A DNA stretch of 64,000 nucleotides from Lewinellaceae bacterium (lineage in GTDB: Bacteria > Bacteroidota > Bacteroidia > Chitinophagales > Saprospiraceae), in the NCBI GenBank assembly GCA_020636105.1, contig JACJYL010000002.1, forward strand, positions 992,001 through 1,056,000. The letters are read 5' to 3'. The position numbers were made by a program, and so were the translations under genes. Below, piece by piece: positions 18,343-27,751 of the stretch (position 1 is its first letter; every line of letters starts with the position of its first letter). Below the pieces are notes generated by a model. That model worked only from the letters and a program-made list of their open reading frames with translations. It was not told the DNA's origin and ran no database searches.

Positions 18343-18387
18343 CGAAGGTACTTTTTTTTATTAACAACCAATATGTATCCTGGTTGT
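18343..18387 (-). promoter_or_regulatory. Candidate operator and promoter of the metal-uptake unit
   Basis: ACAACCA (18364-18370) and TGGTTGT (18381-18387) form an inverted repeat with a ten-base spacer. On the minus strand TACCTTCG at 18350-18343 resembles the Bacteroidota -7 element TAnnTTTG, so the palindrome would overlap the space between -33 and -7. It is not a terminator for the upstream gene because no T-run follows on the minus strand. A Fur/Zur-type repressor site is the natural guess. Confidence 0.45.
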
Positions 18388-18405
18388 ATAAATTAGCTCT
18401 GACGC

Positions 18406-19416
18406 TTATGATTTGATGAACTTTTTCGTTTGAACAAAACTTCCATTTTCATACATCTGCAAAAAATATATCCCCGGTGACAGGTGAGAAAGTTCCAGAG
18501 CATTAGCCACAGGGGTTACTCTGTTAACCACTGCTTTTCCTGCCAGGTCGGTAACCTGAAAAGTTTTATTCTCCAATCTTTCTGTCTTCACAAACAGTTC
18601 ATTTTCCACCACGGTCGGAAAAATTTCCAGCGAGGCCATGGCTGTTTCAGGATTTGAAACCGCATTAATCACCGTGGGAGCAAAACGATAAACGATACCT
18701 TCTGCAGGCGGAGCAGAAAGAGATGGAGGAAGCTGGTCTAGCGGAAATTCAGTAATGGCCTGCATTTGAGGCTTGGCCGGATCGCCACTCAGCACCAGGG
18801 CCAATGCAAAACTTTCGGCATTCTCATCCAATCGGTTGAACAACCCGATTAGTGGACCTGTTGCGTCATCGAAAAGATAATCTAATGGGAGGGTAATAGT
18901 GGAGGGCCCTATGTGGATTTCAATGGCTCCGTCTTCCTCATAAAACCAATATTGGAAATTGACGAAATCATCCCCTATATCATCGTTATAAAAACCCACG
19001 TCCTTCCATTGTCCTTTAAAAATCCGATGACCTTCCTCCCCTTCTGCCAAATGGGAAATGGATGACAAAACATTGCCGGAAGCATCCACCCTGGAAATGA
19101 GGTCAACTAAATAGGGTACCACAAAATTCAAATCCCCGTTTGCATAAGCGAGTCCGTATAGGATCTCAGAAAAATCACCTCCCAAATTTAAACTGGTGAG
19201 GGGCTGATCGAATAACATGAATTCAAATCCCACAGGAATTTCAAACTGCTCCCCGTCAAAATCATCCCAGAATGAATTGGTGGTAATCTCAGGATCCACC
19301 AGGTCGGCATAGGATTGCTCCAAAACGGAAAATTCATAGGGCGGATCGCCCTGGGCGTCCGTCAAGGGAAGAAAAGCAACAAAAAAAAGGGTAAAAGTGG
19401 TCAAAATGATTTTCAT
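18406..19416 (-). CDS. Secreted protein with T9SS sorting domain, unknown function
   Basis: A 336-residue protein with signal peptide MKIILTTFTLFFVAFLPLTDAQ. The mature part is acidic and beta-rich (FWDDFDGEQFEIPVGFEF, YEEDGAIEIHIGPSTI), without a family I can name. The last 75 residues are a T9SS type A sorting domain (SLEIFPTVVENELFVKTE, LSPGIYFLQMYENG, TKKFIKS). Expected on the cell surface or released. It lies upstream of the metal unit on the same strand but is separated by the palindrome region, so it is probably its own transcript. Confidence 0.8.
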   Translation of the reverse strand: MKIILTTFTLFFVAFLPLTDAQGDPPYEFSVLEQSYADLVDPEITTNSFWDDFDGEQFEIPVGFEFMLFDQPLTSLNLGGDFSEILYGLAYANGDLNFVVPYLVDLISRVDASGNVLSSISHLAEGEEGHRIFKGQWKDVGFYNDDIGDDFVNFQYWFYEEDGAIEIHIGPSTITLPLDYLFDDATGPLIGLFNRLDENAESFALALVLSGDPAKPQMQAITEFPLDQLPPSLSAPPAEGIVYRFAPTVINAVSNPETAMASLEIFPTVVENELFVKTERLENKTFQVTDLAGKAVVNRVTPVANALELSHLSPGIYFLQMYENGSFVQTKKFIKS

Positions 19417-19587
19417 AAAAATTTTTTACTAATTAAAAATGGTGATTGTCCGGACGAAAATAATCAGCAAAAAGGAATCGGCTGATGAAGTAGAATCAGG
19501 GCTATTTATTTTTGCGTGTGAAATAAATGATACACAAATTTCGGTAATAAATCAGTCAATATTTGTTATCGAAGGGTTAAAAAATAT

Positions 19588-20358
19588 TTAATGCGCGAGA
19601 CGCTCCAAAATAAGAGCCATATCTTTGATGGCTTTTTCATACCCAATCTCATAAGCTTCCTTGATCTGACGCTGGCTGAGCAGATTGACGGTATCCAGGT
19701 TTTCAATTTCCAGAACCACATCGCACAGGTGATATTTTTGCCGTACAGCCGCATACAACACTAGTGACATGGAGCGGGTTGAAATCTGGGTGGTTGTTTT
19801 CAGATCCTTTTTTCCAAGGGGTTTGATGGGGGAAACGTAACTCCCGATGATCTTATCACAAATATCCGTAAGCGGTTCTACGGGAAAGTTATTGAGAATT
19901 CCTCCATCGGCATGCAGTTTGTCGTTGATTTCAACAGGAGAGAAAATGGGCGGTAAGGAAGCCGAAGCCACCAATGGGAGCAAAAGTTCTCCTGAACTAT
20001 GAATGACGGACTTACCTTCCTCCAGGTCGGTCGTAGAGATGAAAAGTTTCTTTTTAAGGGCCTCAAAGCTATTTTCAGGAATGTAATCTTTGTAATAATC
20101 CTGGTATTTAGAGGAATTGAAGATCCCTATCCCTCCGATATTGTAATACGAAAAATTAAACAGGGAATGTTCTTCATAAAATTTTAAAATATCCTGGGGA
20201 GACATCCCCGCAGCATAAAGGGTGCCGACCAGGGCGCCGGCACTGGCGCCGGAAATGGCACTGATCTCAATATCGTTTTCCTCCAATGCCTGGAGCAAAC
20301 CAATATGCGCCATTCCCCTGACTCCTCCTCCTGAAAGAACCAATCCTATCTTCTTCAT
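19588..20358 (-). CDS. Patatin-like phospholipase family protein
   Basis: A 256-residue lipid acyl hydrolase. The oxyanion-hole glycines are in SGGGVRGMAHIG (residues 9-20), the nucleophile Ser39 is in GASAG, and the second catalytic residue is Asp151 in ADGGILNN. Together they give the Ser-Asp dyad typical of patatins. No signal peptide, so it is probably cytoplasmic; members of this short bacterial group hydrolyse membrane lipids or lysophospholipids. Full length for the NTE-like short bacterial form. Adjacent to riboflavin synthase on the same strand with an 80-base gap; a functional link is not evident. Confidence 0.92.
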   Translation of the reverse strand: MKKIGLVLSGGGVRGMAHIGLLQALEENDIEISAISGASAGALVGTLYAAGMSPQDILKFYEEHSLFNFSYYNIGGIGIFNSSKYQDYYKDYIPENSFEALKKKLFISTTDLEEGKSVIHSSGELLLPLVASASLPPIFSPVEINDKLHADGGILNNFPVEPLTDICDKIIGSYVSPIKPLGKKDLKTTTQISTRSMSLVLYAAVRQKYHLCDVVLEIENLDTVNLLSQRQIKEAYEIGYEKAIKDMALILERLAH

Positions 20359-20438
20359 GTGGTTTTATTAGAATTAATTGAGTGTTATGTTAAAATCCAT
20401 CTGCCCCAAAGGGCAATTCAGGATAATTTACGAAATTT

Positions 20439-21038
20439 TCAGGATTTCGCAAAGTACAACTCGGCATAACGGGCAATATATTTGCCAATGATGTCAAATT
20501 CCAAATTGACCGTGGTTCCTTTTTTAATATCCTGGAAATTGGTATGCTCAAAAGTAAACGGAATGATGGCCACAGTAAAAAGATCTTCATGTGGACTGAC
20601 GACGGTAAGGCTGACGCCATTGACGCACACAGACCCTTTGTCTACAAGGATATGCTCCCGCCCGGGCAGATAACGAAACGTGTATTCCCAGCTTCCGTTT
20701 TGAGGAACAACTTCCACGCATTGAGCGGTCATATCCACGTGTCCCTGAACCATGTGCCCATCGAGTCTGCCGCCGGCTTTCATGGCCCTTTCGATATTGA
20801 CATTCGTACCCACTTCCCAGAAGCCGAGATTGGTTCTGTCCAGGGTTTCTTTGATCGCAGTTACGGTATGGGTTCCTGATCCCAAAGCTACTACGGTCAG
20901 GCAGACACCGTCATGAGCAACGCTCTGATCCACTTTGAGTTCCGATGAAACCGAAGAGGCGATGGTGATGTGAATATTGGTGCCTTCGCGTTCTATTTTT
21001 TCGATCTTTCCCAGTGTTTCAATGATTCCTGTAAACAT
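20439..21038 (-). CDS. ribE: Riboflavin synthase, alpha subunit
   Basis: A 199-residue enzyme catalysing dismutation of two 6,7-dimethyl-8-ribityllumazine molecules to riboflavin. The start MFTGIIETLGKI is the universal family N-terminus; the 33 upstream in-frame residues are not part of it. Two lumazine-binding barrels are visible: barrel 1 with VAHDGVCLTVV and GGRLDGHMVQGHVD, barrel 2 with KGSVCVNGVSLTVVS and FTFEHTNF. Cytoplasmic. No FMN riboswitch is apparent upstream and no other rib genes are adjacent, so the pathway is dispersed in this genome. Confidence 0.95.
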   Translation of the reverse strand: MFTGIIETLGKIEKIEREGTNIHITIASSVSSELKVDQSVAHDGVCLTVVALGSGTHTVTAIKETLDRTNLGFWEVGTNVNIERAMKAGGRLDGHMVQGHVDMTAQCVEVVPQNGSWEYTFRYLPGREHILVDKGSVCVNGVSLTVVSPHEDLFTVAIIPFTFEHTNFQDIKKGTTVNLEFDIIGKYIARYAELYFAKS

Positions 21039-21146
21039 AAAATTGCTGTTTTTGAATGGAACCGCAAGGTACGAAGATTTTGAACGAAGATGGTTGAATG
21101 AAGATTGCTGATTATTCACAAAATCAACAATCTTCATTCCCCACCA

Positions 21147-24100
21147 TCATTCCACGATCAATCGGCCGTTTTTCATGAATGCGTCGCCCTTGACCAGGAA
21201 AAAATAGGCTCCGGCCGGAAGATCCTTTAAACCGACGGTCCCGTTGCCATTTTCTATCACAGCTGATCTGACACGCTTGCCGGAAGCATCGAACATTTCA
21301 AAATTCACCGGCGTGTTAAAGACACTTTTTATATTCAGCACCCGGCTGTCGCTTACCGGGTTGGGATAGACCATAATCTGTTCGGGCAGGGCATTGAGCA
21401 CGATGCTCCTGATCGGCGACCAGGCAAAGCGACCATCTACATCCACCATTTTGAGCCTGTAGTAGGTGGTACCCTTGAATGGATCAGGGTCTTCCATTGA
21501 ATATATTGCCCCTTCATTTGGGTTGCCCAGGGCCATTACGGTAGTCATGTATTGAAACTGCTGCCCGTCGCGGCTTCGTTCTACTTCAAAATGAGTGGTA
21601 TTAATCTCGCTGGCGGTCTGCCAATTTAACAAAGCCGACTTTTCATCTTTTTTGGTAACGGTGAACCCGATCAGTTCCACGGGCAAAACAGCCGAAGCCT
21701 TATTGATCGCCAACTGGCCGAAGCTGCTGATGCTGTTGTCCTGTCCAAAAATCAGGCTGGTGGAAGTTGCGGCATCTGCATAGTCCAGTTCACTGCTCCA
21801 GGTATTGCCATGAGCGGTGGAAGCTCTTTTGTGTAATTTGTATTCACTGCCGCTGTTGGCTGTTGTAATACCGGAAAGTCCGTCAAATTTCAAACTTGTC
21901 AATGCGGAAAAAGTGGTATTGGTCCCGTAATTATTGACAATCCAGTATCGCTTTTCCGGGGTCGGTTGAATTCCCGGAGTTTGATCAGGAACTACTTCGA
22001 GCTTGCTGACTACAAGTTCCCCATTGGGATAAATTCCTGAAGGGGGGAATTCCAGGGTCAGGTCCGTGTTGGGAAATACTTTTACCCCCCCATTGGTAAC
22101 GCTCATACGGTAGCTGCGTCCTCCGCCCACGGGTGCTGTGGAAAGGGTGCGGACCGCTCCGCTGGCCAGGGTAGCATGTAAATTTCCTGCCCGATCCGTA
22201 ACAATGCCTGAGGCCCGGTTGAACTGGTAATAATGAATCAGGCTGGCATCGGCTGAAGGCACCTTGGTCAGGTGCATCAGCTCCCGGATTTCATCCTGGC
22301 TCAGCGCCCTGTCGTAAATGCATACTTCATCCATATCCCCGTTAAAGTTTCTTCCGCCCCAGCCTTTGTAACTGCCGAGCTTCATGGTGCCGAAATCGAC
22401 TACCCCTGCCGAAAAATTATGGGTGGCCCCCACCCCGTTGACATAAAGGGTGATTCCTGATGGTGTAGCGACCAAAGCCACATATGACCATTCATTGTCA
22501 GGAACAACCAACCCGGAATTCCACCACCATGCACCGTTGGGCCAGTGGTAGGCCAGTTTTCCTTCGCGGAAGTTCATGCCGGCGGTCGTGCCGTCATTCA
22601 TCACGATTCCCGAGTAATCGGGCTGGATGCCGTTGGGTTTGACCCAGGCGGTAAACGTTATCGTATTGGTCGTCAAATTCATATTGGGCACGTTGGCATA
22701 ATCGCCATCGTTGGAACACTGCATTGCATTCCCGGGCACTTTGTCTGCATCACACTCTGCGGTGATGGTCACCATATTGGTCACCGTTTTCGCATCGGAA
22801 CCGCCCCCTGCATTGGTCACCGTCATGGTCACCGTAAAGGAGCCCACCGCCCCAAAGACGACCTTTGGATTGCGAACGGTAGTAGAACTCACCCACAAAG
22901 GGGCCGGTGAAAAAGACCAGGTCCAGCTGGCTCCGGCCCTGCGTATAGAATAATCTTCAAAATAAAAGGTATCTCTTGTGCAAAAACCTTCCGCCTTATC
23001 CACCATGGGTTGCGCCACCAGGGAAGAAGGTTCGTAGAAATCACTTTCCCAAAGGCCTTTGTTTTCGGTAGCCAGGCGTATCTTTTCGTCGCGATAAAAG
23101 GGCAAAAAGCCTTCATAATTGATCTTGGCCGGCAATCCGTCAGAATACAATTTCCAGCCGGAGATGTTGTTGCGATAATAAACTTTTTTGGTGGTTACCA
23201 GGTAAAGACCACCATTGGTGCCGTCCTGCACATGGATAGCTTTGGGCCATTCCCCATTAAAAATAGAGTTTGAAATATTGGCCCATGAACTGCCTCCGTT
23301 GGTGGAACGGAACACTTTATTGGCGTTTGAATACCCGTTATCCAGGGCGAGATATATTTCATTCTCATCTTCGGCGCTGACGGAAATATACATTTCAGTG
23401 GTGGTTGACGGAAGGGTCAGCTCTGTCCAGTTGGTTCCCCCATTGAGGGTCTTCCATACTTTCCCTCCGCCCGAAATACGCTGAACCGCATAAATCACAT
23501 CGGGGTTGTTCCTGGAAATTTCGATCCCGAGCACCTTATCGGAATCGGAGGTACCAAAGGAGCCTATCACATTGAAAGAGCTTCCCCCATCCACGCTTTT
23601 CCATACTTTATTGCCATTACCGAGATACAATATGTTCCAGGAACGCGGATCCGTGACGATCTCACTTTTTGTGTTGGGCACATAACTTTCGTTGGGAAAC
23701 AAACTATAATTCGTAATGTCAGAAACTCCGCCGGTTATAGTGGCAGGCAACAATTTCCCGCTGATGTCACTATGGTAAACCTTTCTGTTTTCTCCCTGGC
23801 TGACATAACCGGAAGCCGCCTCCCCTCCACCCAGAGCAAGAAACTGACCTGCAGGATATCCCTCGTAATGTGCCCCGTTGCCGTTGTGATAACGGCCGCC
23901 CGTCACGACATCTTCATTCCACCCCTGGCCCAGCCCCCAATAAGCAGAACCGTTGATGCCTTTGGTGCGGGAGGATATAAAATTCAGGTTACTATCGTAA
24001 TAATCTATGCCTCCATCGGACGTCACCCAGACATCGGCGCCGTTGATCTCAATTTCCTGGATATCCGGATGGCGATAACCCGATCCACAACTTTGGCACT

Positions 24101-25541
24101 GGTATCCGCCCCAGGCAGTGTAGCTTACCCCGCCGTCATCAGATTTGAATAAGTTGAGCGAACCTACGAGAAATTTATCAGGATCGGTATCGGAGACATC
24201 AATGGCGAGGTCGTAAAAACCCTGGTTGTATCCCGTTGTGGTCAACCCAAAATGGGTAAAACACCAGTGGTCATCACTATAGGGACCGCCCGGCTCATTA
24301 TCCGGGTTGCCGTCGCCATTGCCATCGTAAGGAGTGTGCCAGCTCTCCCCTGCGTCATCGCTTCTGTAAATGCCGATGTAATTGTTATCATCCACCGCAT
24401 CATTCTCTTCTCCGATAAGGATCACGTAGATCCGGTTGGGATCGGCATTCGTCACGCCAATGCGGGCACCTCCCGTTGAAGCGGCCACTCCGCCGATCGG
24501 GTTGAACCACCCTGTGGTTTTGGCGAAAAAAGTTTGCCCATTATCCGTTGATTTCCAAATCTCGGTGCGCACCATGGCCGGATTCGTTTTGGCCACGAAG
24601 ACTGTATTCGGATCATCGGTTTTCAACTCAATATCCCAGCATTTGTCTGACAAAATGGTCACCCAGCTCAGGCCACCGTCGATGCTGCGTTTCAGTCCTT
24701 TTTCTCCTGCCGTCAATACGACATTGGAATTGGAGGGATTGATGGAAATATCGGTTATTTTTAAATTGGTGATATCGTCTAGTATGGTCCATGAGCTACC
24801 ACCGTTGACGGTTTTATACAACCGGTTTCCCTGGGCCATAAAAACAATATTTTCATTATTGGGATCCACCTCAATGGCCCCGATGCCTCCAAGATCCATC
24901 TCTTCGGAGATGGCCGTCCAGTTTACGCCTTTGTCGATGGTTTTAAAGAGTCCACCACCTTCTGACCCGGCGTACATGACATTCGGGTTGGAAGTTGCCT
25001 GGTCAATGGCATATACATTTACCTGTGAAGATTTATAAGTGATTCCATCGGTGGCGAAAGTCTCAAATGGGCCAATGGCTGACCAGTTGCCCAAACGGGA
25101 TTCGAGGCCCTGCCTTTCCAGGATGGCTTCGTATTTTTCCTTAAAAAAGGCCTCCTGCGCCTGAATTTCCTCGGCATTGGGAATATAAATCGTTCCGTCG
25201 GCTGCATAATAATGTTCCCCGGATACGATCCTGTTAAAATACCGGTAATTTTGGGTATGAGTATTTTTGACAAAATCATGGCTGGCATAATAAATATTGT
25301 AAGCCTCGATAATGTCAAAATAATTCGGTGATTCGCTGTACATCAGTTTCACCCATTCCGGGCTGGCATCATTGATAAGGGGAATGGTTTTAAATAATTC
25401 AGGATACTTTGGTTGAGGAAGATAACTTTCCGACCTTTGCGTAAGTAGCTGCTCCACAACAGTAGTCTGGGCGTAAAAAGATCCTGGCCCAACGATAAAA
25501 ATGCAAAATGCCACAAGGCTAATATGCCTAAGTAAACCCAT
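21147..25541 (-). CDS. Large secreted sortilin-like propeller / PKD / LamG protein with T9SS sorting domain
   Basis: A 1464-residue protein. The signal peptide ends SFYAQ. Residues about 150-820 carry many Asp-box/BNR motifs of a VPS10/sortilin-type propeller (IDKGVNWTAIS, VNGGSSWTILD, IDGGLSWVTIL, DDAGESWHTPY, LNGGTNWTEL, TNGGSSWANIS). A PKD domain follows at about 860-930, a LamG/concanavalin domain at about 950-1100 (ITFTAWVKPNG, DMDEVCIYDRALS), and a fibronectin-like segment at about 1285-1380 (LLNWQTASEINTTHFEVERS). The end is a T9SS sorting domain (VYPNPVSDSR, LPAGAYFFLVKG). Such multidomain architecture suggests a surface or secreted adhesin or polymer-binding protein. No catalytic residues assigned. 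Confidence 0.88.
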   Translation of the reverse strand: MGLLRHISLVAFCIFIVGPGSFYAQTTVVEQLLTQRSESYLPQPKYPELFKTIPLINDASPEWVKLMYSESPNYFDIIEAYNIYYASHDFVKNTHTQNYRYFNRIVSGEHYYAADGTIYIPNAEEIQAQEAFFKEKYEAILERQGLESRLGNWSAIGPFETFATDGITYKSSQVNVYAIDQATSNPNVMYAGSEGGGLFKTIDKGVNWTAISEEMDLGGIGAIEVDPNNENIVFMAQGNRLYKTVNGGSSWTILDDITNLKITDISINPSNSNVVLTAGEKGLKRSIDGGLSWVTILSDKCWDIELKTDDPNTVFVAKTNPAMVRTEIWKSTDNGQTFFAKTTGWFNPIGGVAASTGGARIGVTNADPNRIYVILIGEENDAVDDNNYIGIYRSDDAGESWHTPYDGNGDGNPDNEPGGPYSDDHWCFTHFGLTTTGYNQGFYDLAIDVSDTDPDKFLVGSLNLFKSDDGGVSYTAWGGYQCQSCGSGYRHPDIQEIEINGADVWVTSDGGIDYYDSNLNFISSRTKGINGSAYWGLGQGWNEDVVTGGRYHNGNGAHYEGYPAGQFLALGGGEAASGYVSQGENRKVYHSDISGKLLPATITGGVSDITNYSLFPNESYVPNTKSEIVTDPRSWNILYLGNGNKVWKSVDGGSSFNVIGSFGTSDSDKVLGIEISRNNPDVIYAVQRISGGGKVWKTLNGGTNWTELTLPSTTTEMYISVSAEDENEIYLALDNGYSNANKVFRSTNGGSSWANISNSIFNGEWPKAIHVQDGTNGGLYLVTTKKVYYRNNISGWKLYSDGLPAKINYEGFLPFYRDEKIRLATENKGLWESDFYEPSSLVAQPMVDKAEGFCTRDTFYFEDYSIRRAGASWTWSFSPAPLWVSSTTVRNPKVVFGAVGSFTVTMTVTNAGGGSDAKTVTNMVTITAECDADKVPGNAMQCSNDGDYANVPNMNLTTNTITFTAWVKPNGIQPDYSGIVMNDGTTAGMNFREGKLAYHWPNGAWWWNSGLVVPDNEWSYVALVATPSGITLYVNGVGATHNFSAGVVDFGTMKLGSYKGWGGRNFNGDMDEVCIYDRALSQDEIRELMHLTKVPSADASLIHYYQFNRASGIVTDRAGNLHATLASGAVRTLSTAPVGGGRSYRMSVTNGGVKVFPNTDLTLEFPPSGIYPNGELVVSKLEVVPDQTPGIQPTPEKRYWIVNNYGTNTTFSALTSLKFDGLSGITTANSGSEYKLHKRASTAHGNTWSSELDYADAATSTSLIFGQDNSISSFGQLAINKASAVLPVELIGFTVTKKDEKSALLNWQTASEINTTHFEVERSRDGQQFQYMTTVMALGNPNEGAIYSMEDPDPFKGTTYYRLKMVDVDGRFAWSPIRSIVLNALPEQIMVYPNPVSDSRVLNIKSVFNTPVNFEMFDASGKRVRSAVIENGNGTVGLKDLPAGAYFFLVKGDAFMKNGRLIVE

Positions 25542-25644
25542 GAGAATTTAAATTTTTGTTTCGATAAGAATAACATTGGTAAGCGGGGGATTTTTAAAAA
25601 TTGGTGATCATTCCGGGAACGATAATTGGGATGGAGCTCAAAAT

Positions 25645-25790
25645 TTCTCTACCGTACACTTTTTTGTGTCACGCTGATTTTCGCTGATCATTTTGGGTTA
25701 TTTTGCCTTATTTTCAGCGCTTATCTGCGTTTATCTGCGAGAACCAAACATAAATTTTCGGGACTTTCCCAAAAAGTGTACGGTAGAGAA
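25645..25790. mobile_element. MITE-like element with perfect terminal inverted repeats and target duplication
   Basis: The 20-base ends 25645-25664 (TTCTCTACCGTACACTTTTT) and 25771-25790 are exact reverse complements. The flanks carry the direct repeat CTCAAAAT at 25637-25644 and 25791-25798. The 146-bp unit has no gene; its interior holds CGCTGATTTTCGCTGATCA and CAGCGCTTATCTGCG, motifs common in Bacteroidota intergenic repeats. It would need a transposase supplied elsewhere. Confidence 0.8.
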
Positions 25791-25847
25791 CTCAAAATTA
25801 ACCAATACCGGAAATAATTCATCGCCAAATAAAAAAATGGTTGAAAA

Positions 25848-26642
25848 ATGACAAAAAATTTAATATTCCAGGTCGATGCTTTCACCGGCCAATTATTTAA
25901 AGGTAATCCTGCTGCGGTGGTTCCTCTTGAATCCTGGCTGCCAGATGAGGTGATGCAATCGATAGCCGCTGAGAACAATTTATCCGAAACGGCTTTTTTT
26001 GTAAAAAACGGCAGCACCTTTGGGCTTCGATGGTTTACCCCAACGATAGAAGTGGATTTTTGCGGACACGCCACCCTGGCTACCTCTCATATTTTATTTA
26101 CCGAATGGGGGGGTACAGAAGCGACCCTCGAATTCAATACCAGGATAGGTAAACTAAAGGTTTCCCAGGCAGGCAAAAACACCTATCTGATGGATTTTCC
26201 AGCGGACGAACTATCTCTGATGAAGGCCTCTCCCGAACTCGAAAAAGCGATTGGCATTCCCGCACTCGAAGCATTCAGTGGCAGGGAAGACATCATTTAT
26301 GTTGTAGCCTCGCAGGAGTTGGTCGAACAGGTTTCTCCGGATTTCCGGGCACTCGGCCTGGTCAGTGGCCGCGGGGTGCTCGTGACGGCTGCAGGAAAAG
26401 ACTGTGACTTTGTTTCCCGATGTTTTTTCCCAAACGCCGGGGTGGATGAGGATCCTGTGACAGGTTCTGCCCACACAACGCTGACCCCTTATTGGGCCAA
26501 AAAACTCAATAAATCAAAACTCACGGCAAGGCAAATTTCGAAACGGGGCGGATTCCTGGAATGTGAGTTGTCTGAAGATAAAAAAAAGGTACTGATCACC
26601 GGGATGGCGGTCACTTACCTGAAAGGGGAATATTATTTATAA
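25848..26642 (+). CDS. PhzF family isomerase-like protein
   Basis: A 264-residue protein of the PhzF/diaminopimelate-epimerase-like fold. The N-terminus QVDAFTGQLFKGNPAAVV is diagnostic; the catalytic Glu47 is in NLSETAFF, and further motifs are DFCGHATLATSH and the C-terminal VDEDPVTGSAHTTLTPYW. Cytoplasmic. PhzF itself isomerises a dihydro-anthranilate precursor, but most genomic homologues outside phenazine clusters have unknown substrates, and no phz genes are near. The MITE-like element lies about 60 bases upstream and may affect its promoter region. Confidence 0.92.
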   Translation: MTKNLIFQVDAFTGQLFKGNPAAVVPLESWLPDEVMQSIAAENNLSETAFFVKNGSTFGLRWFTPTIEVDFCGHATLATSHILFTEWGGTEATLEFNTRIGKLKVSQAGKNTYLMDFPADELSLMKASPELEKAIGIPALEAFSGREDIIYVVASQELVEQVSPDFRALGLVSGRGVLVTAAGKDCDFVSRCFFPNAGVDEDPVTGSAHTTLTPYWAKKLNKSKLTARQISKRGGFLECELSEDKKKVLITGMAVTYLKGEYYL

Positions 26643-26748
26643 ACAGGGCTAAGCTGCATTTTCAGATTTTTTAAATAATAGCCTTCATCATTGATACATA
26701 TCTTACCTTTAAATCAAATTCATTTGCGGGTATCATTGAATAGGTTTC

Positions 26749-26892
26749 GGTGTGCTGCACCTTCCTTTTAGGCGGGGCATTCAGTAACAAATATTTCGGT
26801 GCTCCGCACCTGTTTTTTAGGGTTAGGGTTGTTTCAGAGATACCATTTTTAGCTGATGCCAACTAACTTAAGGTACAGCGTACCGCAACCTG
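26749..26892. repeat. Cluster of short REP-like hairpins
   Basis: Three small palindromes in 140 bases: GGTGTGCTGCACC (26749-26761), GGTGCTCCGCACC (26798-26810) and GGTACAGCGTACC (26872-26884). They are separated by T-rich text (TTTTAGG, TGTTTTTTAGGG). No gene lies here. The structure resembles intergenic REP-like repeats of Bacteroidota. Confidence 0.6.
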
Positions 26893-26915
26893 TTTTTTTG
26901 CCCGCTTGCTGATGG

Positions 26916-27629
26916 CTACTCCCTTGAAATGAAAAAACTAAAAGTACTCCCGTTATCCGAAGTCACCTCGATTTTCCCGTTGTGCATTTCTACAATTTTC
27001 TTACAAATGGCGAGTCCCGTGCCATTGCCTCCATATTTATCAGCAGGATGTAATTGCTGAAAAAGTTCGAAAATCCGGTCGTAGCTGTTATCGGGAATAC
27101 CGATGCCGTTGTCTGATATTTCAAAGTACCAGCCCGCTTCCTGCTCCTTCCCTCGAATGAAAATAACGGGTGTTTCCCCATCCTTCCGAAACTTAATGGC
27201 ATTGCCCAGCAGGTGGAAAAAAAGTTGTTTGAGCAGCTCTTTGGAACCTTCCATGGTTTCCGGAATCTCCTCAGCGGTAATCTGCGCCCCGGAGGATTCT
27301 ATTTCATTACGCAGCCCGTATTTGACCACTTCGATTAGGTTAGCCACTTTAATGGGGTGGTATGTCACCTCGGAATGCATCACCCTGGAATAAGCCAGCA
27401 AGTCGCGCAGATAATCTTCCATTTTTTTGACACCATCAACAGCCAAACCGATATATTCTTTCAACTCATTATCCTCGCTGTCGGCCAATTGACGCTGGAT
27501 GATTTTTACATAACCGTTGACAATGCGCAACGGAGCCTGCAGATCATGTGATACGGCATAGGCAAATCGTTTGAGCTCTTTTTTTATTTCGAGCAGTTCG
27601 GTATTCTCCAGGGCTTCATTTTTATCCAT
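26916..27629 (-). CDS. Soluble sensor histidine kinase
   Basis: A 237-residue kinase without membrane segments. The HisKA dimerisation domain has phospho-acceptor His28 in YAVSHDLQAPLR. The HATPase domain shows the N box (LGNAIKF), G1 box (SDNGIGIP), F box (IFELFQQLH) and G2 box (GNGTGLAICKKIVE). It is closest to phytochrome-like and circadian-type kinases (SHDLQAPLR), which respond through other partners. There is no PAS or input domain and no adjacent response regulator, so the input is supplied elsewhere or lost. A TACCTTTG element lies just before the start. Confidence 0.9.
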   Translation of the reverse strand: MDKNEALENTELLEIKKELKRFAYAVSHDLQAPLRIVNGYVKIIQRQLADSEDNELKEYIGLAVDGVKKMEDYLRDLLAYSRVMHSEVTYHPIKVANLIEVVKYGLRNEIESSGAQITAEEIPETMEGSKELLKQLFFHLLGNAIKFRKDGETPVIFIRGKEQEAGWYFEISDNGIGIPDNSYDRIFELFQQLHPADKYGGNGTGLAICKKIVEMHNGKIEVTSDNGSTFSFFISRE

Positions 27630-27634
27630 ATTCC

Positions 27635-27661
27635 CAAAGGTACGTATTTTTCAAAATTCAA
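27635..27661 (-). promoter_or_regulatory. Candidate promoter of the histidine kinase gene
   Basis: On the minus strand TTG (27661-27659), 16 bases, then TACCTTTG (27642-27635), matching the Bacteroidota TTG/TAnnTTTG pattern. Transcription would begin almost at the start codon, implying a leaderless or very short-leader message. Confidence 0.4.
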
Positions 27662-27700
27662 AAAAACCATTATCTAACCTATAAAATCAGGATATAAAAA

Positions 27701-27733
27701 AGCCCGAAACAGGACCTGTTCCGGGCTTTTTTA
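27701..27733 (-). terminator. Terminator of the prolyl oligopeptidase gene
   Basis: AGCCCGAAACAG pairs with CTGTTCCGGGCT (27701-27727), flanked by A-rich and T-rich runs on both sides. It lies 20 bases past the peptidase stop codon. Confidence 0.85.
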
Positions 27734-27751
27734 TAAAATTTATTTTTTCGA

